From positions 1 through 36,897 of the forward strand of contig RFST01000003.1 of the NCBI GenBank assembly GCA_009923855.1: a DNA stretch of 36,897 bases. The letters run 5' to 3'. Positions within the stretch are counted from its first letter, which is position 1, and each line of letters begins with the position of its first letter. The stretch is from Actinomycetota bacterium. GTDB lineage: Bacteria > Actinomycetota > Acidimicrobiia > Acidimicrobiales > Ilumatobacteraceae. Positions 7,387-15,070 of this stretch are shown piece by piece. The translations under genes and the position numbers were made by a program. The notes under the pieces were generated by a model. The model did no database searches, was not told the origin of the DNA, and saw nothing but the letters and a program-made list of their open reading frames with translations.

Positions 7387-8607
7387 ATGGCTGACTCCCC
7401 CGATGCCACGACGACACCGACCGATACGGCAGCGGTCACACCCGAGGCCATCACTGAGGCGCTGCGCAGCGTGATCGATCCCGAACTCGGTGTGGACATC
7501 GTGACGCTCGGCATGGTGCCCGACGTCGCAGTAAACGGTCGTGACGTCACCGTCACCATCAAATTGACCATCGGTGGCTGCCCGCTGCGTGCCGAAATCA
7601 AACGCGAGGTCACCGATCGCGTCAGCGTGCATCCCGGCGTCGACTCGGTGCGTATCGAATGGGGCGAGATGACCCCTGAGGAACGCTCGAAGGTGATGTC
7701 GACCGCGCGGTGGAATGCCCGCGAGAACGCACCCGACACCGCCATCGCGCAACGCACCCGCGTGCTCGCCGTCGCCTCGGGCAAAGGCGGCGTGGGCAAA
7801 AGTTCGATCACGGTGAACCTGGCAGCCGGTCTCGCCGCCGCCGGCCACACCGTTGGCGTTCTCGACGCCGACATCTGGGGGTTCTCGGTGCCGCGGCTGC
7901 TCGGCATGTCCGACCGGATGGACGCCCACGAGGTAGACGGCCGCCCACGCATCATTCCGAATCGCCGCACGATCGGCGACGGCGTCCTCGAGGTGGTGTC
8001 CACCGGGTTCTTGGTGGAAGAGTCGACGGCGTTGATGTGGCGTGGCCTGATGCTCACCAAAGCGGTCGAGCAGTTCTTGCGCGACGTCGCGTGGGGCGAC
8101 CTCGACTATCTGCTCATCGATATGCCACCCGGCACCGGCGACGTGCAGATGGGATTGGCCCGGCTGCTGCCCCGCACCGAGATGATCGTGGTGACCACCC
8201 CAGCGCGTGCGGCACAAACCGTCGCCCAACGCGCCGCCGATATGGCCGCCCGGTCATTCCTTCCCGTCATCGGTGTGATCGAGAACATGAGCGCGTTCGT
8301 GTGCGAACACGGCACCGAATACGCCCTGTTCGGCTCGGGCGGCGGCGCTGCCCTAGCCGACGCGGTGGATGTTCCCCTCCTCGGGTCCATTCCGATGGAA
8401 GCCGCCCTCGCGGCCGGTGGTGACGACGGTGAACCGGTGGTGTTGCACGGTGAGGGCCCCGCAGCGACCGCGCTGCGTGCCGTCGTCGACCGGGTCCGCA
8501 CGGATGTGGCACCACCACGCGGCGGCGATGACGCTGTCGACATGTCGGGCTGCTCAGCGCGCCTGCTCGATGCCGTGAATGCCGCTCTTGACGCAGCCGA
8601 CGTGTGA
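7387..8607 (+). CDS. mrp: Mrp/ApbC/NBP35 family Fe-S carrier ATPase
   Basis: This 406-residue protein begins with a MIP18/DUF59 domain (about 18-100, with VIDPELGVDIVTLGM and GCPLRAEI). A deviant-Walker P-loop ATPase follows: SGKGGVGKSS at about 131-140, DADIWGFSVPRLL, and LLIDMPPGTGD as Walker B. Family members bind and transfer Fe-S clusters in an ATP-dependent way. The usual C-terminal CxxC cluster site is not intact. The matching stretch ENMSAFVCEHGTEYALFG keeps a single Cys (about residue 305), so cluster binding would have to be atypical or intermolecular. It is transcribed away from the SufR-like gene, 40 bp apart, which supports an iron-sulfur role. The start is the ATG directly at the predicted transcription start. 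Confidence 0.93.
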   Translation: MADSPDATTTPTDTAAVTPEAITEALRSVIDPELGVDIVTLGMVPDVAVNGRDVTVTIKLTIGGCPLRAEIKREVTDRVSVHPGVDSVRIEWGEMTPEERSKVMSTARWNARENAPDTAIAQRTRVLAVASGKGGVGKSSITVNLAAGLAAAGHTVGVLDADIWGFSVPRLLGMSDRMDAHEVDGRPRIIPNRRTIGDGVLEVVSTGFLVEESTALMWRGLMLTKAVEQFLRDVAWGDLDYLLIDMPPGTGDVQMGLARLLPRTEMIVVTTPARAAQTVAQRAADMAARSFLPVIGVIENMSAFVCEHGTEYALFGSGGGAALADAVDVPLLGSIPMEAALAAGGDDGEPVVLHGEGPAATALRAVVDRVRTDVAPPRGGDDAVDMSGCSARLLDAVNAALDAADV

Positions 8608-8609
8608 GC

Positions 8610-8640
8610 GTTGCCGGCTGAGCACAACCGTCGCGGCAAC
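8610..8640. terminator. Possible terminator between convergent mrp and NUDIX genes
   Basis: GTTGCCG (8610-8616) and CGGCAAC (8634-8640) are a perfect 7-base inverted repeat in the 51-bp gap between two convergent stops. The 17-base loop is long and no T-tract follows, so this is a weak call. Confidence 0.3.
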
Positions 8641-8658
8641 AGAGCAGTTAGCGACGTG

Positions 8659-9528
8659 TCAACGATGCGACCCGAGCACGAACTCGGGCAGTGGCACATC
8701 GAAATAGTCCGCGTCGTCGGGCATCGCGATACCGCGCATGCGGCCATCGGCATCGATGCGGAGCCGCGGCAGAATCGGTGATGGCACACCCATCGCCTCG
8801 CCAGCGGCCAGCGCCGCATCCGCATCGGGCTGGGCATCGAGCCATTCAAGGTTCACGATCGTCGGCGGGAACATCTGCAGGTCGCCATCACGGCATCGCT
8901 GCAGGGCATCCGATGGCCGCACCCACAATGAATCGATGGTTTCCCCACCGTCGTGAAGGGGTTCTTGCGCTTCGGGAGCCCGCGCCAACAAGAACCGGGT
9001 GTCGAAACGTCGACGTTCACCCATCGGGGTGATCCAGTGGCTGACGAACCCGATCGGGTCGGTCACCAGGCGAAGACCGAACTCGGCGCACACATTGGCC
9101 AAGCTGCGCTCACCGGCATGCACCTGATGCCGGGCCGTCGCCATCGCCGTGGCAAGGTCGCCCTCGAAACGCACGAACGATTCCTCGTCGGCGCGTCGAG
9201 CCAGCAGCACCCCGGCCTCTTCGAAACATTCACGAATTGCCGCGACCATCCAGCCGATTCCGCCGCGCTCGAGCCCGAGGCGCGCCGACGCCTCGGCGTC
9301 GTCGATGCCGTCGCAGATCGCTTCGAGTTCATCGGCGTGGTCGGCGTCGTCCACACGACCGCCGGGGAACACGTACTGGCCGCTGGCGAACGATGCCGAC
9401 AGCGTGCGCTTCATCATGAACACCTCCACACCGGGGTGTGCGTCACGCACCAGCATCACCGTGGCCGCAGGCCGCACCGGCACCTCATCGGCACGTTGCG
9501 GACGATCATCGGTGTTACTGCCAGCCAT
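8659..9528 (-). CDS. NUDIX hydrolase, NUDT7/8/19-like
   Basis: The protein is 289 residues from the chosen ATG at 9528. After an N-terminal strand (RPAATVMLVRDAHPGVEVFMMKR), the Nudix box is split by an insertion. FPGGRVDDAD opens it, and AIRECFEEAGVLLA supplies the REx2EExG helix about 40 residues later. Such a split box is typical of NUDT19-type enzymes, some of which cleave CoA or acyl-CoA to 3',5'-ADP and phosphopantetheine. RRFDTRFLLAR and the C-terminal half resemble the same group. Substrate is inferred only. The open frame extends to 9705 through a Gly/Arg-rich stretch that overlaps the CcdA gene and is not credible. It is convergent with mrp and 56 bp downstream of ccdA. Confidence 0.85.
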   Translation of the reverse strand: MAGSNTDDRPQRADEVPVRPAATVMLVRDAHPGVEVFMMKRTLSASFASGQYVFPGGRVDDADHADELEAICDGIDDAEASARLGLERGGIGWMVAAIRECFEEAGVLLARRADEESFVRFEGDLATAMATARHQVHAGERSLANVCAEFGLRLVTDPIGFVSHWITPMGERRRFDTRFLLARAPEAQEPLHDGGETIDSLWVRPSDALQRCRDGDLQMFPPTIVNLEWLDAQPDADAALAAGEAMGVPSPILPRLRIDADGRMRGIAMPDDADYFDVPLPEFVLGSHR

Positions 9529-9584
9529 GGCTGCGACCGTATCCGCAGCCGGTGCGGCCCTCGGCACCGGGGCTGATGTGATGC

Positions 9585-10451
9585 TTAGGCGTCCGACGCC
9601 GCGTCGCCGGCGGCATCGCTGCTGCGGGCACCGCCCCGGCCGGCAGCCACCGCCGCCACCGCTGCGGCCACCACCGCCACCAACACCACCGCGATGATGC
9701 GCCAATGGTCGTTCACCAACTGCAGGGCGTTGCGCTGCACCGATTCGACCGCGCCCGTGATCGGGTCGATATCGCCGCGGATGTCGACCACCCAGAAGTA
9801 CCAGGCCAGATACAGACCCGATGCGATGACGAAACCGGCCGCCACCCGGTCGACGTGGCGCATCGCGCCGCGCAACACGCGCAACAACCCCACATTCGCC
9901 ACAGCAAGCGACACGGTGAGCGCGGTGACCACGAGGCCCATGCCCGCGGCGTACACCGCCACATGACCAACGGCAGCGATCACACCGTCATCACGCACCG
10001 TGAAGATCGACGGCAAGAACAGCCCGATGGTGCACCCCAACGACGCCACCGCGTAGGCCACCCCGAACAGCAGCATCGACCACAACGACCGGTCACGACC
10101 CCCGATGTCGACGCGGGGCGACAACCACACCGGAGTGCGCCCGCTCAGCATCACCACACCAAGAGCCACCAACGCCACCGCGATCACGATGGTGGCGTAC
10201 TTCGCGTTCGCTTGGATCCACGAGGTGAAGTTGTAGGTGATGAGACCCACCGCGACGAACACACCGATGAATCCGGTCGTGAGCGCTCCACTCACCACCA
10301 GCGCCCGTCGCAACCCGGCGCGTTGGGCACCCATCGCCGCCGATGCTCGACCGGCCTCGGTGCCGAGGAAATACATGAGATAGGTGGGCAACAGAACGAA
10401 CCCACAGGGGTTCACTGCGGCAACCAGTCCGCGCAGGAACGACAGCGTCAT
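9585..10451 (-). CDS. ccdA: CcdA/DsbD-type transmembrane thiol-disulfide transporter
   Basis: This 288-residue polytopic protein begins FLRGLVAAVNPCGFVLLPTY, with the first redox Cys at about 16. The second, in AVASLGCTIGLFLPS, is at about 140. This pair is the hallmark of CcdA, which passes reducing electrons from cytoplasmic thioredoxin to extracytoplasmic thioredoxin-like proteins for cytochrome c maturation or other disulfide reduction. About seven or eight hydrophobic spans are visible, and the C-terminus is an Ala/Arg-rich tail. The ATG at 10451 overlaps the stop of the TlpA-like gene by 4 bases, so the two are translationally coupled and form a functional pair. Several c-type cytochrome domains and Cys-dependent copper sites are encoded later in the window, which are likely clients. 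Confidence 0.9.
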   Translation of the reverse strand: MTLSFLRGLVAAVNPCGFVLLPTYLMYFLGTEAGRASAAMGAQRAGLRRALVVSGALTTGFIGVFVAVGLITYNFTSWIQANAKYATIVIAVALVALGVVMLSGRTPVWLSPRVDIGGRDRSLWSMLLFGVAYAVASLGCTIGLFLPSIFTVRDDGVIAAVGHVAVYAAGMGLVVTALTVSLAVANVGLLRVLRGAMRHVDRVAAGFVIASGLYLAWYFWVVDIRGDIDPITGAVESVQRNALQLVNDHWRIIAVVLVAVVAAAVAAVAAGRGGARSSDAAGDAASDA

Positions 10452-11053
10452 ACGCCCATCTCAATCTCGAATAGTTCGCTGATGCGATCGCGGAGTTGGT
10501 CCTCGGTCAGCACCCCGGTGCGGTCGAGCACGGTGCCATCAGCCGCGACGAACACGGTGAGCGGGAACGACACGGTGCCCAGTGCATCGGTGAACCGTCC
10601 GAGCGGGTCGCGTAGCAGTTCGTATTCCACCCCGGTGCTGACCGCGAACGACAACATCCGCTCCACATCGTCGATCGGGTTCACCCCGACGAAACGCACC
10701 TGCTCGCCCACATCGGACTCCACTGCAGCGAACTCGGGCATTTCGCGGGCGCACGGCGGACACGCCGAGAACCACAGGTTCATCACCATCGGTTGACCAA
10801 TGAGGTCGCCGGTGAGCACACCGGTGCCATCGGTGGCGAGTACCTCCACCGAGGGCAGTGGGTCGCCTACGTCGCCACCGGAGACAGGTGCATCATCTGC
10901 GGGTTGCTGGTATTCACCGGGGGTATCGAGAGCCACCTCGTCGTCGACACCGTCGACGGCGTCGCGTACCCGCGGAGCACCGAACGACACGGCAGCGATC
11001 GCGATCACGGCGCACAGGGCCGCGAACATGCGCAACCGGGTACGTCGCTCCAT
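10448..11053 (-). CDS. TlpA/ResA-like membrane-anchored thioredoxin
   Basis: The 201-residue protein has one N-terminal membrane anchor (about 8-26), an acidic linker, and a thioredoxin fold (about 62-195). The active site SACPPC (Cys 98 and 101) is followed by the expected cis-Pro in TVSFPLTVFVAADG. Such proteins reduce apocytochrome c haem-binding cysteines or copper-site cysteines outside the membrane. Its stop overlaps the ccdA start (ATGA), so CcdA is its likely electron donor. The C-terminus (LRDRISELFEIEMGV) is normal. The 103-bp gap upstream to whiB shows no clear promoter. The exact client is unknown: cytochrome c, SCO or the CuA site are all plausible. Confidence 0.88.
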   Translation of the reverse strand: MERRTRLRMFAALCAVIAIAAVSFGAPRVRDAVDGVDDEVALDTPGEYQQPADDAPVSGGDVGDPLPSVEVLATDGTGVLTGDLIGQPMVMNLWFSACPPCAREMPEFAAVESDVGEQVRFVGVNPIDDVERMLSFAVSTGVEYELLRDPLGRFTDALGTVSFPLTVFVAADGTVLDRTGVLTEDQLRDRISELFEIEMGV

Positions 11054-11156
11054 GCGGTCAGGCTAACGGTGGGCGATCCGGCGTGCCTGTCGGCCATGAC
11101 AGCGTCGTGACGTTGGCCACGCCAAGGTGGTCGCGCACCGCTCGCACGACGATGTC

Positions 11157-11567
11157 TCACGCGACGTTGTCGGCGAGCAGGTGTGCGGGAACCGGCACCT
11201 CGTCGACGACGAGTGTGGGTCGTGGTGTACGTGGCGGGCGGCCACGTCGCGGCCGATCGGCCACGATCACTCCGTCGAGCAGCAACTCGCCGCCCCATAC
11301 GCCATCGACCTCGGCGCGTTCGAGTGCGCCGGCCAGGCACGACGCCGCCAACGTGCACCGCGAACAGATGGCCTTGGCTCGGGCGATGTCGAAGGGATCG
11401 TCGGAGAAGAACAGTTCGGTGAGGCTGCCGTCACCGTCGGCGCAACGTGCACGACGGGTGGGCAACAAATCGACACGCTGATCGAACGGGTCGGGCAGGA
11501 TCGGCTCGCTGAACGCGTGGGCGTCCGTATGTGATTCGGTGGTGGTGTGAATGTCGGTGATGCTCAT
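11157..11567 (-). CDS. WhiB-family [4Fe-4S] transcriptional regulator
   Basis: The 136-residue protein has the WhiB core: Cys 42 in RARCADG, then Cys 68, 71 and 77 in ICSRCTLAASC, which together ligate a [4Fe-4S] cluster. The G[I/V]WGG turn follows (DGVWGGELL, about 88-96). The C-terminal region contains RRGRPPR, an AT-hook-like basic DNA-binding motif. WhiB proteins occur essentially only in actinobacteria and their phages and act through the primary sigma factor. The N-terminus is Thr/His-rich and variable. It lies alone between the thioredoxin gene and the quinone oxidoreductase gene. Which WhiB subclass it belongs to cannot be decided from sequence alone. Confidence 0.92.
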   Translation of the reverse strand: MSITDIHTTTESHTDAHAFSEPILPDPFDQRVDLLPTRRARCADGDGSLTELFFSDDPFDIARAKAICSRCTLAASCLAGALERAEVDGVWGGELLLDGVIVADRPRRGRPPRTPRPTLVVDEVPVPAHLLADNVA

Positions 11568-11656
11568 GTCCGTCCAGAGGACGTAACCGGCATCTCCTCG
11601 CAGTTTTCTCCGCGGTATTCATCGCGGTTGGCGACCCGGCTGGGTCACCGCCACGC

Positions 11657-12631
11657 TCACATACGCAGCAGGATCTTGCCCACGTTCGCGTCGGCTTCCA
11701 TGTGACGGTGCGCATCGGCGATGTCGTCAAGGGCGAACGTGGTGTCCACCACCGGTCGCAGCGTGCCATTGGCGATCAGCGGCATCATTTCGGCTGCGAA
11801 ACGCTGCACGGCCGCGATCTTCTGCTCCAAGGGTCGGTTCCGCAAGGTGGTGCCAATCCAGTGGATGCGCTTGGTGAGAAGCAATCCGGTGCTCACCGAC
11901 GCGGTGGCGCCACCAAGGAGACCCACCTGCATGATCGTGCCCTGAGTGCGCACCACTTTCAGGTTGCGATCAACTTCGTCCCCACCAACCACGTCAAGAA
12001 CCACATCAACGCCATCGGGCACCGCATCACGCAGTTGTGATGCCCAGTCCGCTGGCGAGCGTTCCAACACCAGGTCGGCACCCAGATCTCGACACGCATC
12101 AGCTTTGCGTGCTGAACAGGTCACCGCGATCCGCGCGCCAATCGCACGAGCGATCTGAATGGATGCCGTTCCCACGCCGGAGCCGCCGGCATGCACCAAC
12201 GCCCAACGGCCGGCCGACAGACTGCCTTGGGCAACGAGAGCATCCCATGCGGTGATGAACACCTCGGGGATGGCCGCCATCTCATCGTCGGCCAAGCTGT
12301 CGGGCACGGCGAGCGCCATGCGTTCATGCGTGACGACGAGTTCGGCGTTGCAGCCACCGGCTTCGATGCCCATCACCCGGTCGCCGACCGACCAGCGGGT
12401 GACGCGCTCACCCACCGATTCCACGAAGCCGGCATATTCGAGTCCCAGGATGTTGTGCGAGCGTTGCACCGGGTCGGGGTAGCCGCCCAAGCGCTGCATG
12501 ATGTCGGCCCGGTTGCATGCCGAATGGGTGACCCGTACTCGGATCTCATCCGGGCCGGGGACCGGGTCGGGAACCTCCATGATCTCGAGGACCTCGGGCC
12601 CTCCGGGTGTGGTGACGACGGCGGCGCGCAT
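11657..12631 (-). CDS. NAD(P)H:quinone oxidoreductase, zinc-independent MDR family
   Basis: This 324-residue medium-chain dehydrogenase/reductase starts MRAAVVTTPGGPEVLEI. It has the quinone-oxidoreductase N-domain (ACNRADIMQRLGGYP) and a nucleotide-binding domain with GGSGVGTASIQIARAIGA. It lacks the zinc-ligand cysteines of alcohol dehydrogenases. The C-terminal pattern RPVVDTTFALDDIADAHRHMEAD is typical of the TP53I3/PIG3-like group. It probably reduces quinones or enones with NADPH in the cytosol. An in-frame ATG at 12658 would add nine residues; the ATG at 12631 matches the family start. It is 86 bp downstream of orn and 89 bp upstream of whiB on the same strand. Confidence 0.88.
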   Translation of the reverse strand: MRAAVVTTPGGPEVLEIMEVPDPVPGPDEIRVRVTHSACNRADIMQRLGGYPDPVQRSHNILGLEYAGFVESVGERVTRWSVGDRVMGIEAGGCNAELVVTHERMALAVPDSLADDEMAAIPEVFITAWDALVAQGSLSAGRWALVHAGGSGVGTASIQIARAIGARIAVTCSARKADACRDLGADLVLERSPADWASQLRDAVPDGVDVVLDVVGGDEVDRNLKVVRTQGTIMQVGLLGGATASVSTGLLLTKRIHWIGTTLRNRPLEQKIAAVQRFAAEMMPLIANGTLRPVVDTTFALDDIADAHRHMEADANVGKILLRM

Positions 12632-12717
12632 GCGGGCAGTGTCGCCGCTCGAACACATCGACGACGAGTCGTGATGGTGCGCGCACGATCCGGTGGTTCG
12701 CCTCGTGGTGCCGCGCC

Positions 12718-13308
12718 TCAGGCGTCGGCGTCGTCGGTGGTGGCACGCGCCGCGATGGCGGCGGCCACTTCAGTGCTGTCGCGGAACAGCAGATCGCGAT
12801 ACAGCCGCAACTCGGCAACGCTTTCGCGAATGTCGTCGAGGGCGCGATGGTTGTTTGCTTTCCAGCGCCGCTGGGCCAACACGTCAGGGTTCCAGCGCCG
12901 CGCGAGTTCCTTGATACTCGACACGTCGACGGAGCGATAATGCAGATGGTTCTCGATATCGGGCAGGTACCGGGCGAGGAACCGCCGGTCGGTGCCAATC
13001 GAGTTGCCGCACAGCGGCACGGTGCCGGCCTGCGGGCAGTGTTCACGCAAGAACTCAAGGGTGCGAGCACCGGCTGTGGCGAGGTCCACCTCAGAGGCGC
13101 GGATCTCGTCGAGCAGACCCGACTCTGTATGCATTTTCGTCACCACGTCGTTCATCGCGTCGAGCACGTCGGCCGGCTGGTGGATCACGATGTCGGGACC
13201 CTCTGCGATGATCTCCAGGTCGTCGTCGGTGATCAGGGTGGCGATTTCGACGATGGTGTCGACGGTGTGGTCCAGCCCGGTCATCTCGAGGTCCATCCAC
13301 ACCAGCAC
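12718..13308 (-). CDS. orn: Oligoribonuclease
   Basis: The 196-residue protein is a DEDDh 3'-5' exonuclease. MDLEMTGLD carries the first Asp-Glu pair, GNSIGTDRRFL the second-block Asp, and NNHRALDDIRESVAELR the His and final Asp. YRSVDVSSIKEL and RRWNP are also characteristic. Orn degrades dinucleotides and short oligoribonucleotides, including pGpG from c-di-GMP turnover. The open frame reaches 13383, but a GTG at 13308 gives the canonical N-terminus (LVWMDLEMTGLD) and is the better start. It is divergent from the poly-gamma-glutamate hydrolase-like gene. Confidence 0.94.
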   Translation of the reverse strand: MLVWMDLEMTGLDHTVDTIVEIATLITDDDLEIIAEGPDIVIHQPADVLDAMNDVVTKMHTESGLLDEIRASEVDLATAGARTLEFLREHCPQAGTVPLCGNSIGTDRRFLARYLPDIENHLHYRSVDVSSIKELARRWNPDVLAQRRWKANNHRALDDIRESVAELRLYRDLLFRDSTEVAAAIAARATTDDADA

Positions 13309-13408
13309 GACCTCGATGCTACGCCGGTGAGCGGGGTTCACCCCAGTGGAGTGCTGTTCACATGGGCAGGGTTCGCCCCACACCTACTGCGGCGGCGACG
13401 ATGGTGCC

Positions 13409-14062
13409 ATGGTGCGCACGCGGTCGGGAGAACCCTGCGGGGTGGAGACCTTCGGCGACCTGCTGGCTGAGCCGGGTGTGCGCGAGGAGTGTGTGCTGCG
13501 GTCCCGGTTCGGGTTCATGGCATTCCACGGTGGGGGGCTCGAAGCCGCCACCGATGTCATTGCCGCGGCGGCCGCGGAACGTGCCGGCGCGTCGTATTAC
13601 GCGGTGCTGCATCCGGCTGGCGATCCACCGCATCTGCCATCGACGCGATTCGACCCTCAACACTCGGCGTTGATGACGGACTTTCTGGGCCACGTCGATG
13701 TGGTGGTGACGGTGCACGGATTCGGTCGTCGTGGACTGTTCTCATCGATGCTGCTCGGCGGGCAGAACCGAGACCTCGCGCGCCACATGGCCGACCATCT
13801 AGAACCGCGCTTGCCGGCCTACCGGGTGATCGCCGATGCTGAGGAGCTGCCGCGTGATCTCGCCGGGATGCATCCGGCGAACCCGGTGAACCTGCCACGC
13901 AATGCTGGCGTGCAGTTGGAGTTGCCGCCACGGGTGCGTGGCGAGTCGCCGATGTGGTGGGATTTCGAAGGCGACATGTGCCCGCATACCGAGACTCTGA
14001 TCGATGCGTTGGCAACGGCCGCGACCACGTGGCCGAGCCTGTCTGTGCCCGCCACGGGCTGA
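13409..14062 (+). CDS. Poly-gamma-glutamate hydrolase-like zinc peptidase (PghP family)
   Basis: The 217-residue protein matches the poly-gamma-glutamate hydrolase family (Gamma_PGA_hydro). FMAFHGGGLEAATD supplies the first zinc His and Glu, DVVVTVHGF a further His, and the C-terminal AGVQLELPPRVR the conserved strand. No signal peptide is seen, so the enzyme is probably cytoplasmic unless the start is elsewhere. Family members first known from phages cleave gamma-glutamyl polymers; many bacteria carry copies with unknown substrates. The longer frame start at 13346 has no support. An orphan WXG100 gene follows 97 bp downstream. Nothing else phage-like is nearby. Confidence 0.8.
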   Translation: MVRTRSGEPCGVETFGDLLAEPGVREECVLRSRFGFMAFHGGGLEAATDVIAAAAAERAGASYYAVLHPAGDPPHLPSTRFDPQHSALMTDFLGHVDVVVTVHGFGRRGLFSSMLLGGQNRDLARHMADHLEPRLPAYRVIADAEELPRDLAGMHPANPVNLPRNAGVQLELPPRVRGESPMWWDFEGDMCPHTETLIDALATAATTWPSLSVPATG

Positions 14063-14159
14063 TCATCTTCCGCGCAGTCGTTGTGGCGTGCACCACCGGC
14101 TCCGTGCTGGGCAGGCCGGCACCCGCACACATGCGGTGATCGATACTGAGGACAACGAC

Positions 14160-14426
14160 ATGACGATGTACGGCGCAGATCCCGAACAGTTGACAGCCCT
14201 AGGCAACACCTTGAGTGCCCAGATCGAGGTGTTGCATCAGGTGACCGGCACCGTGGAGAGGGTGATGACCGGCACCGTGTGGCAGGGCCCGGCTCGTCAG
14301 CGTTTCGAGCAGGAGTGGTACGGGTCGTTCACCCAGGTGTTGGCGCGGCTCCAAGATGCGCTCGACGCCGCCGGGCGTGACTGTGTGAATCGGTCCCTCG
14401 AGTTGTCACGCATCATGGGCGGCTAG
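14160..14426 (+). CDS. WXG100-type small helical protein (orphan)
   Basis: This 88-residue all-helical protein begins MTMYGADPEQLTALGNTL and has the WXG-type turn near the middle (TGTVWQGPARQRFEQEW). Charged and hydrophobic positions repeat as in ESX/type VII substrates of the EsxA/B superfamily. The start at 14160 is fixed by GAGGAC six bases upstream. No EccA-E, FtsK-like ATPase or second WXG100 gene is visible in this window, so it is an orphan here. Its export or partner may be encoded elsewhere. The C-terminus (SLELSRIMGG) lacks an obvious YxxxD/E export motif, which is worth noting. Confidence 0.82.
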   Translation: MTMYGADPEQLTALGNTLSAQIEVLHQVTGTVERVMTGTVWQGPARQRFEQEWYGSFTQVLARLQDALDAAGRDCVNRSLELSRIMGG

Positions 14427-14468
14427 CCAACTCCGACCGGTACTCCGACACCGCCTAGCATCGGGGCC

Positions 14469-14711
14469 GTGGCACGAGTGGAGTTCACGGTAGAGCCGTT
14501 CATCGACGGGCAGCCGGGCCCTCACGTGACCGCTCCAGTCGACGCTCTTCGAGCTGCCGGTTTCGAGGTTGTGCTCGATGCTTTCGGCACTGTGGTCGAC
14601 ACCGATGCTGACCGGGTGGCCGAGGTGGTGTCGATCGCTGTCGGCGCGGCGGTAGCGCATGGCGCCACCCACGTGAACACCATGGTCAGCACCGATGGAG
14701 CGACATCGTGA
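14469..14711 (+). CDS. Thiamine-binding / MTH1187-YqgV family protein
   Basis: The 80-residue protein matches the small ferredoxin-like family PF01910 (MTH1187/YqgV): VEFTVEPFIDGQPGPHVTAPVDALRAAG, then FGTVVDTDADRVAEVV and GATHVNTMV. Some family members bind thiamine or hydroxymethylpyrimidine; the in vivo role is uncertain. The GTG at 14469 is the natural start. Its stop overlaps the next gene's GTG as GTGA, so it is coupled to the HTH protein and, through a second GTGA, to the HAD hydrolase. A regulatory or carrier role in vitamin metabolism is inference. Confidence 0.82.
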   Translation: MARVEFTVEPFIDGQPGPHVTAPVDALRAAGFEVVLDAFGTVVDTDADRVAEVVSIAVGAAVAHGATHVNTMVSTDGATS

Positions 14712-15070
14712 GCACGCCAGAGCATCCGCTCATCGACGCGGTGCGCCCCGTGCTCGACGCCGTTGGGGCCCGAGTGGTGGATCTCGCCGACGCATCAGCT
14801 GCCGATATCGAACTGCGCTGGGATGGCCACGCTGTTGCGGCCGTGCGGCTTCCGCCGATTCACGGTGCTCTCGACCGCCTGATCGAAACTGTCGAAGCCG
14901 AACTCGGTGGCCGTCTTCCCACCCTGTCGCGTGAAGATAAACAGCGAGCGGTGCGCCTTCTCGATGAACGCGGCGCATTCATCCTGCGTCGCGCCGTCGA
15001 AGATGTGGCCGATGCGCTCGAGGTGAGCCGCATCACCGTCTACAACTATTTGAACGCGATCCACCGGTGA
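14708..15070 (+). CDS. Small HTH DNA-binding protein (HTH_22 / YheO-like C-terminus)
   Basis: In this 120-residue protein, residues 70-120 (LSREDKQRAVRLLDERGAF and then VEDVADALEVSRITVYNYL) match the helix-turn-helix of YheO/DAUP-type regulators, which usually follow a PAS-like sensor. The N-terminal 65 residues are much shorter than that sensor. They include ELRWDGHAVAAVRLPP, a small beta-rich segment I do not recognise. The start is GTG at 14708, inside the stop of the thiamine-binding protein gene. The stop at 15070 overlaps the GTG of the HAD gene. It may autoregulate this three-gene operon or sense the ligand bound by its partner; neither is shown by the sequence. Confidence 0.75.
   Translation: MSTPEHPLIDAVRPVLDAVGARVVDLADASAADIELRWDGHAVAAVRLPPIHGALDRLIETVEAELGGRLPTLSREDKQRAVRLLDERGAFILRRAVEDVADALEVSRITVYNYLNAIHR

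Noticed and set aside
13409-14062. Prophage remnant suggested by the PghP-like protein
   Set aside because: No integrase, capsid, tail or lysis genes and no attachment repeats are seen near it; many bacteria carry such genes.
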